A stretch of DNA of 5,713 nucleotides, taken from the NCBI GenBank assembly GCA_003487005.1, contig DNFG01000012.1:1-5713 (forward strand), written 5' to 3'. The notes below the pieces were generated by a model, which was given only the letters and a program-made list of their open reading frames with translations, was not told where the DNA came from and did no database searches. This document shows, piece after piece, positions 5,565 through 5,713 of this stretch (its first letter is position 1; each line of letters opens with the position of its first letter). This DNA comes from Bryobacterales bacterium (GTDB lineage Bacteria; Acidobacteriota; Terriglobia; Bryobacterales; Bryobacteraceae). Made by a program: the position numbers and the translations under genes.

Positions 5565-5713
5565 TATCGTGTCTCCTCGCCCCGGCGCACCGGCGCCGCT
5601 TCCGGCGCAGGCTCGAATTTCTTCCCGTCGATGAAAATCATCTGGATCCGGCCCAGGCTGTCGAACAGATCGCCCTTCACCACCACCAGGTTCGCGATCT
5701 TGCCGGCTTCAAT
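5564..5713 (-). CDS. Amidohydrolase, C-terminal end only (5' part beyond window)
   Basis: The last 49 residues and TAA stop of a gene entering from the right edge. IEAGKIANLVVVKGDLFD (1-18 of the fragment) and IQMIFIDGKKFEP (23-35) are the C-terminal beta-sandwich segment that closes amidohydrolase folds, aligning with SIEAGKHADLVIYDRDPL and VEKVFIDGEEYFD in the next gene. A short charged, Pro/Ala-rich tail follows. The stop overlaps the next gene's ATG by one base (TAATG), making this the upstream member of a three-gene operon. Whether it has a working metal site cannot be judged, since the barrel lies outside the window. Confidence 0.8.
   Translation of the reverse strand: MEAGKIANLVVVKGDLFDSLGRIQMIFIDGKKFEPAPEAAPVRRGEETR

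Overview
This window looks like chromosomal DNA from a GC-rich bacterium, most likely an acidobacterium of the Solibacter/Bryobacter kind. That is an inference from three things: high GC with strong G/C preference at third codon positions; an exported protein whose N-terminal module I associate with acidobacterial OmpA-type proteins; and a tandem set of secreted amidohydrolases of the sort common in these genomes. No mobile element, CRISPR array, tRNA or rRNA is visible, and every gene fully inside the window has an intact reading frame.

Layout. (1) 1-498, minus strand: the N-terminal 166 residues of an exported protein that runs off the left edge. (2) 499-680: a divergent intergenic region with a good sigma70-type promoter firing rightward and a small dyad overlapping its -10 element. 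(3) 681-2072, plus strand: an Rrf2-family regulator abutting a cysteine synthase gene (TAG immediately followed by ATG). (4) 2082-2528, minus strand: dtd, D-aminoacyl-tRNA deacylase, convergent with cysK and only 9 bp away. (5) 2603-2884, plus strand: a 93-residue unknown protein built from three 18-residue repeats. (6) 2890-5713, minus strand: three amidohydrolase-superfamily genes in a tightly coupled operon. In transcription order these are the C-terminal end of one (cut by the right edge), a 459-residue member with intact metal-ligand motifs, and a 432-residue paralogue in which every recognisable metal ligand has been replaced.

How the genes may work together. The Rrf2-cysK pair resembles the CymR/CysK arrangement of Firmicutes, in which a cysteine-metabolism repressor is controlled by physical association with CysK. 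Here the regulator lacks the Fe-S cysteines of IscR and ends in isoleucine, the residue that CysK partners such as CysE insert into the CysK active site, so a regulator-enzyme complex is plausible. The amidohydrolase operon pairs a likely active periplasmic hydrolase with a likely catalytically dead paralogue, overlapping by 4 bp, which suggests co-production and perhaps a hetero-oligomer. dtd and the small repeat protein appear to be independent single genes.

The two observations most worth a second look are the Ile-terminated Rrf2 protein next to cysK and the pseudo-amidohydrolase coupled to its active-looking paralogue. I see no clearly unprecedented multi-gene system.
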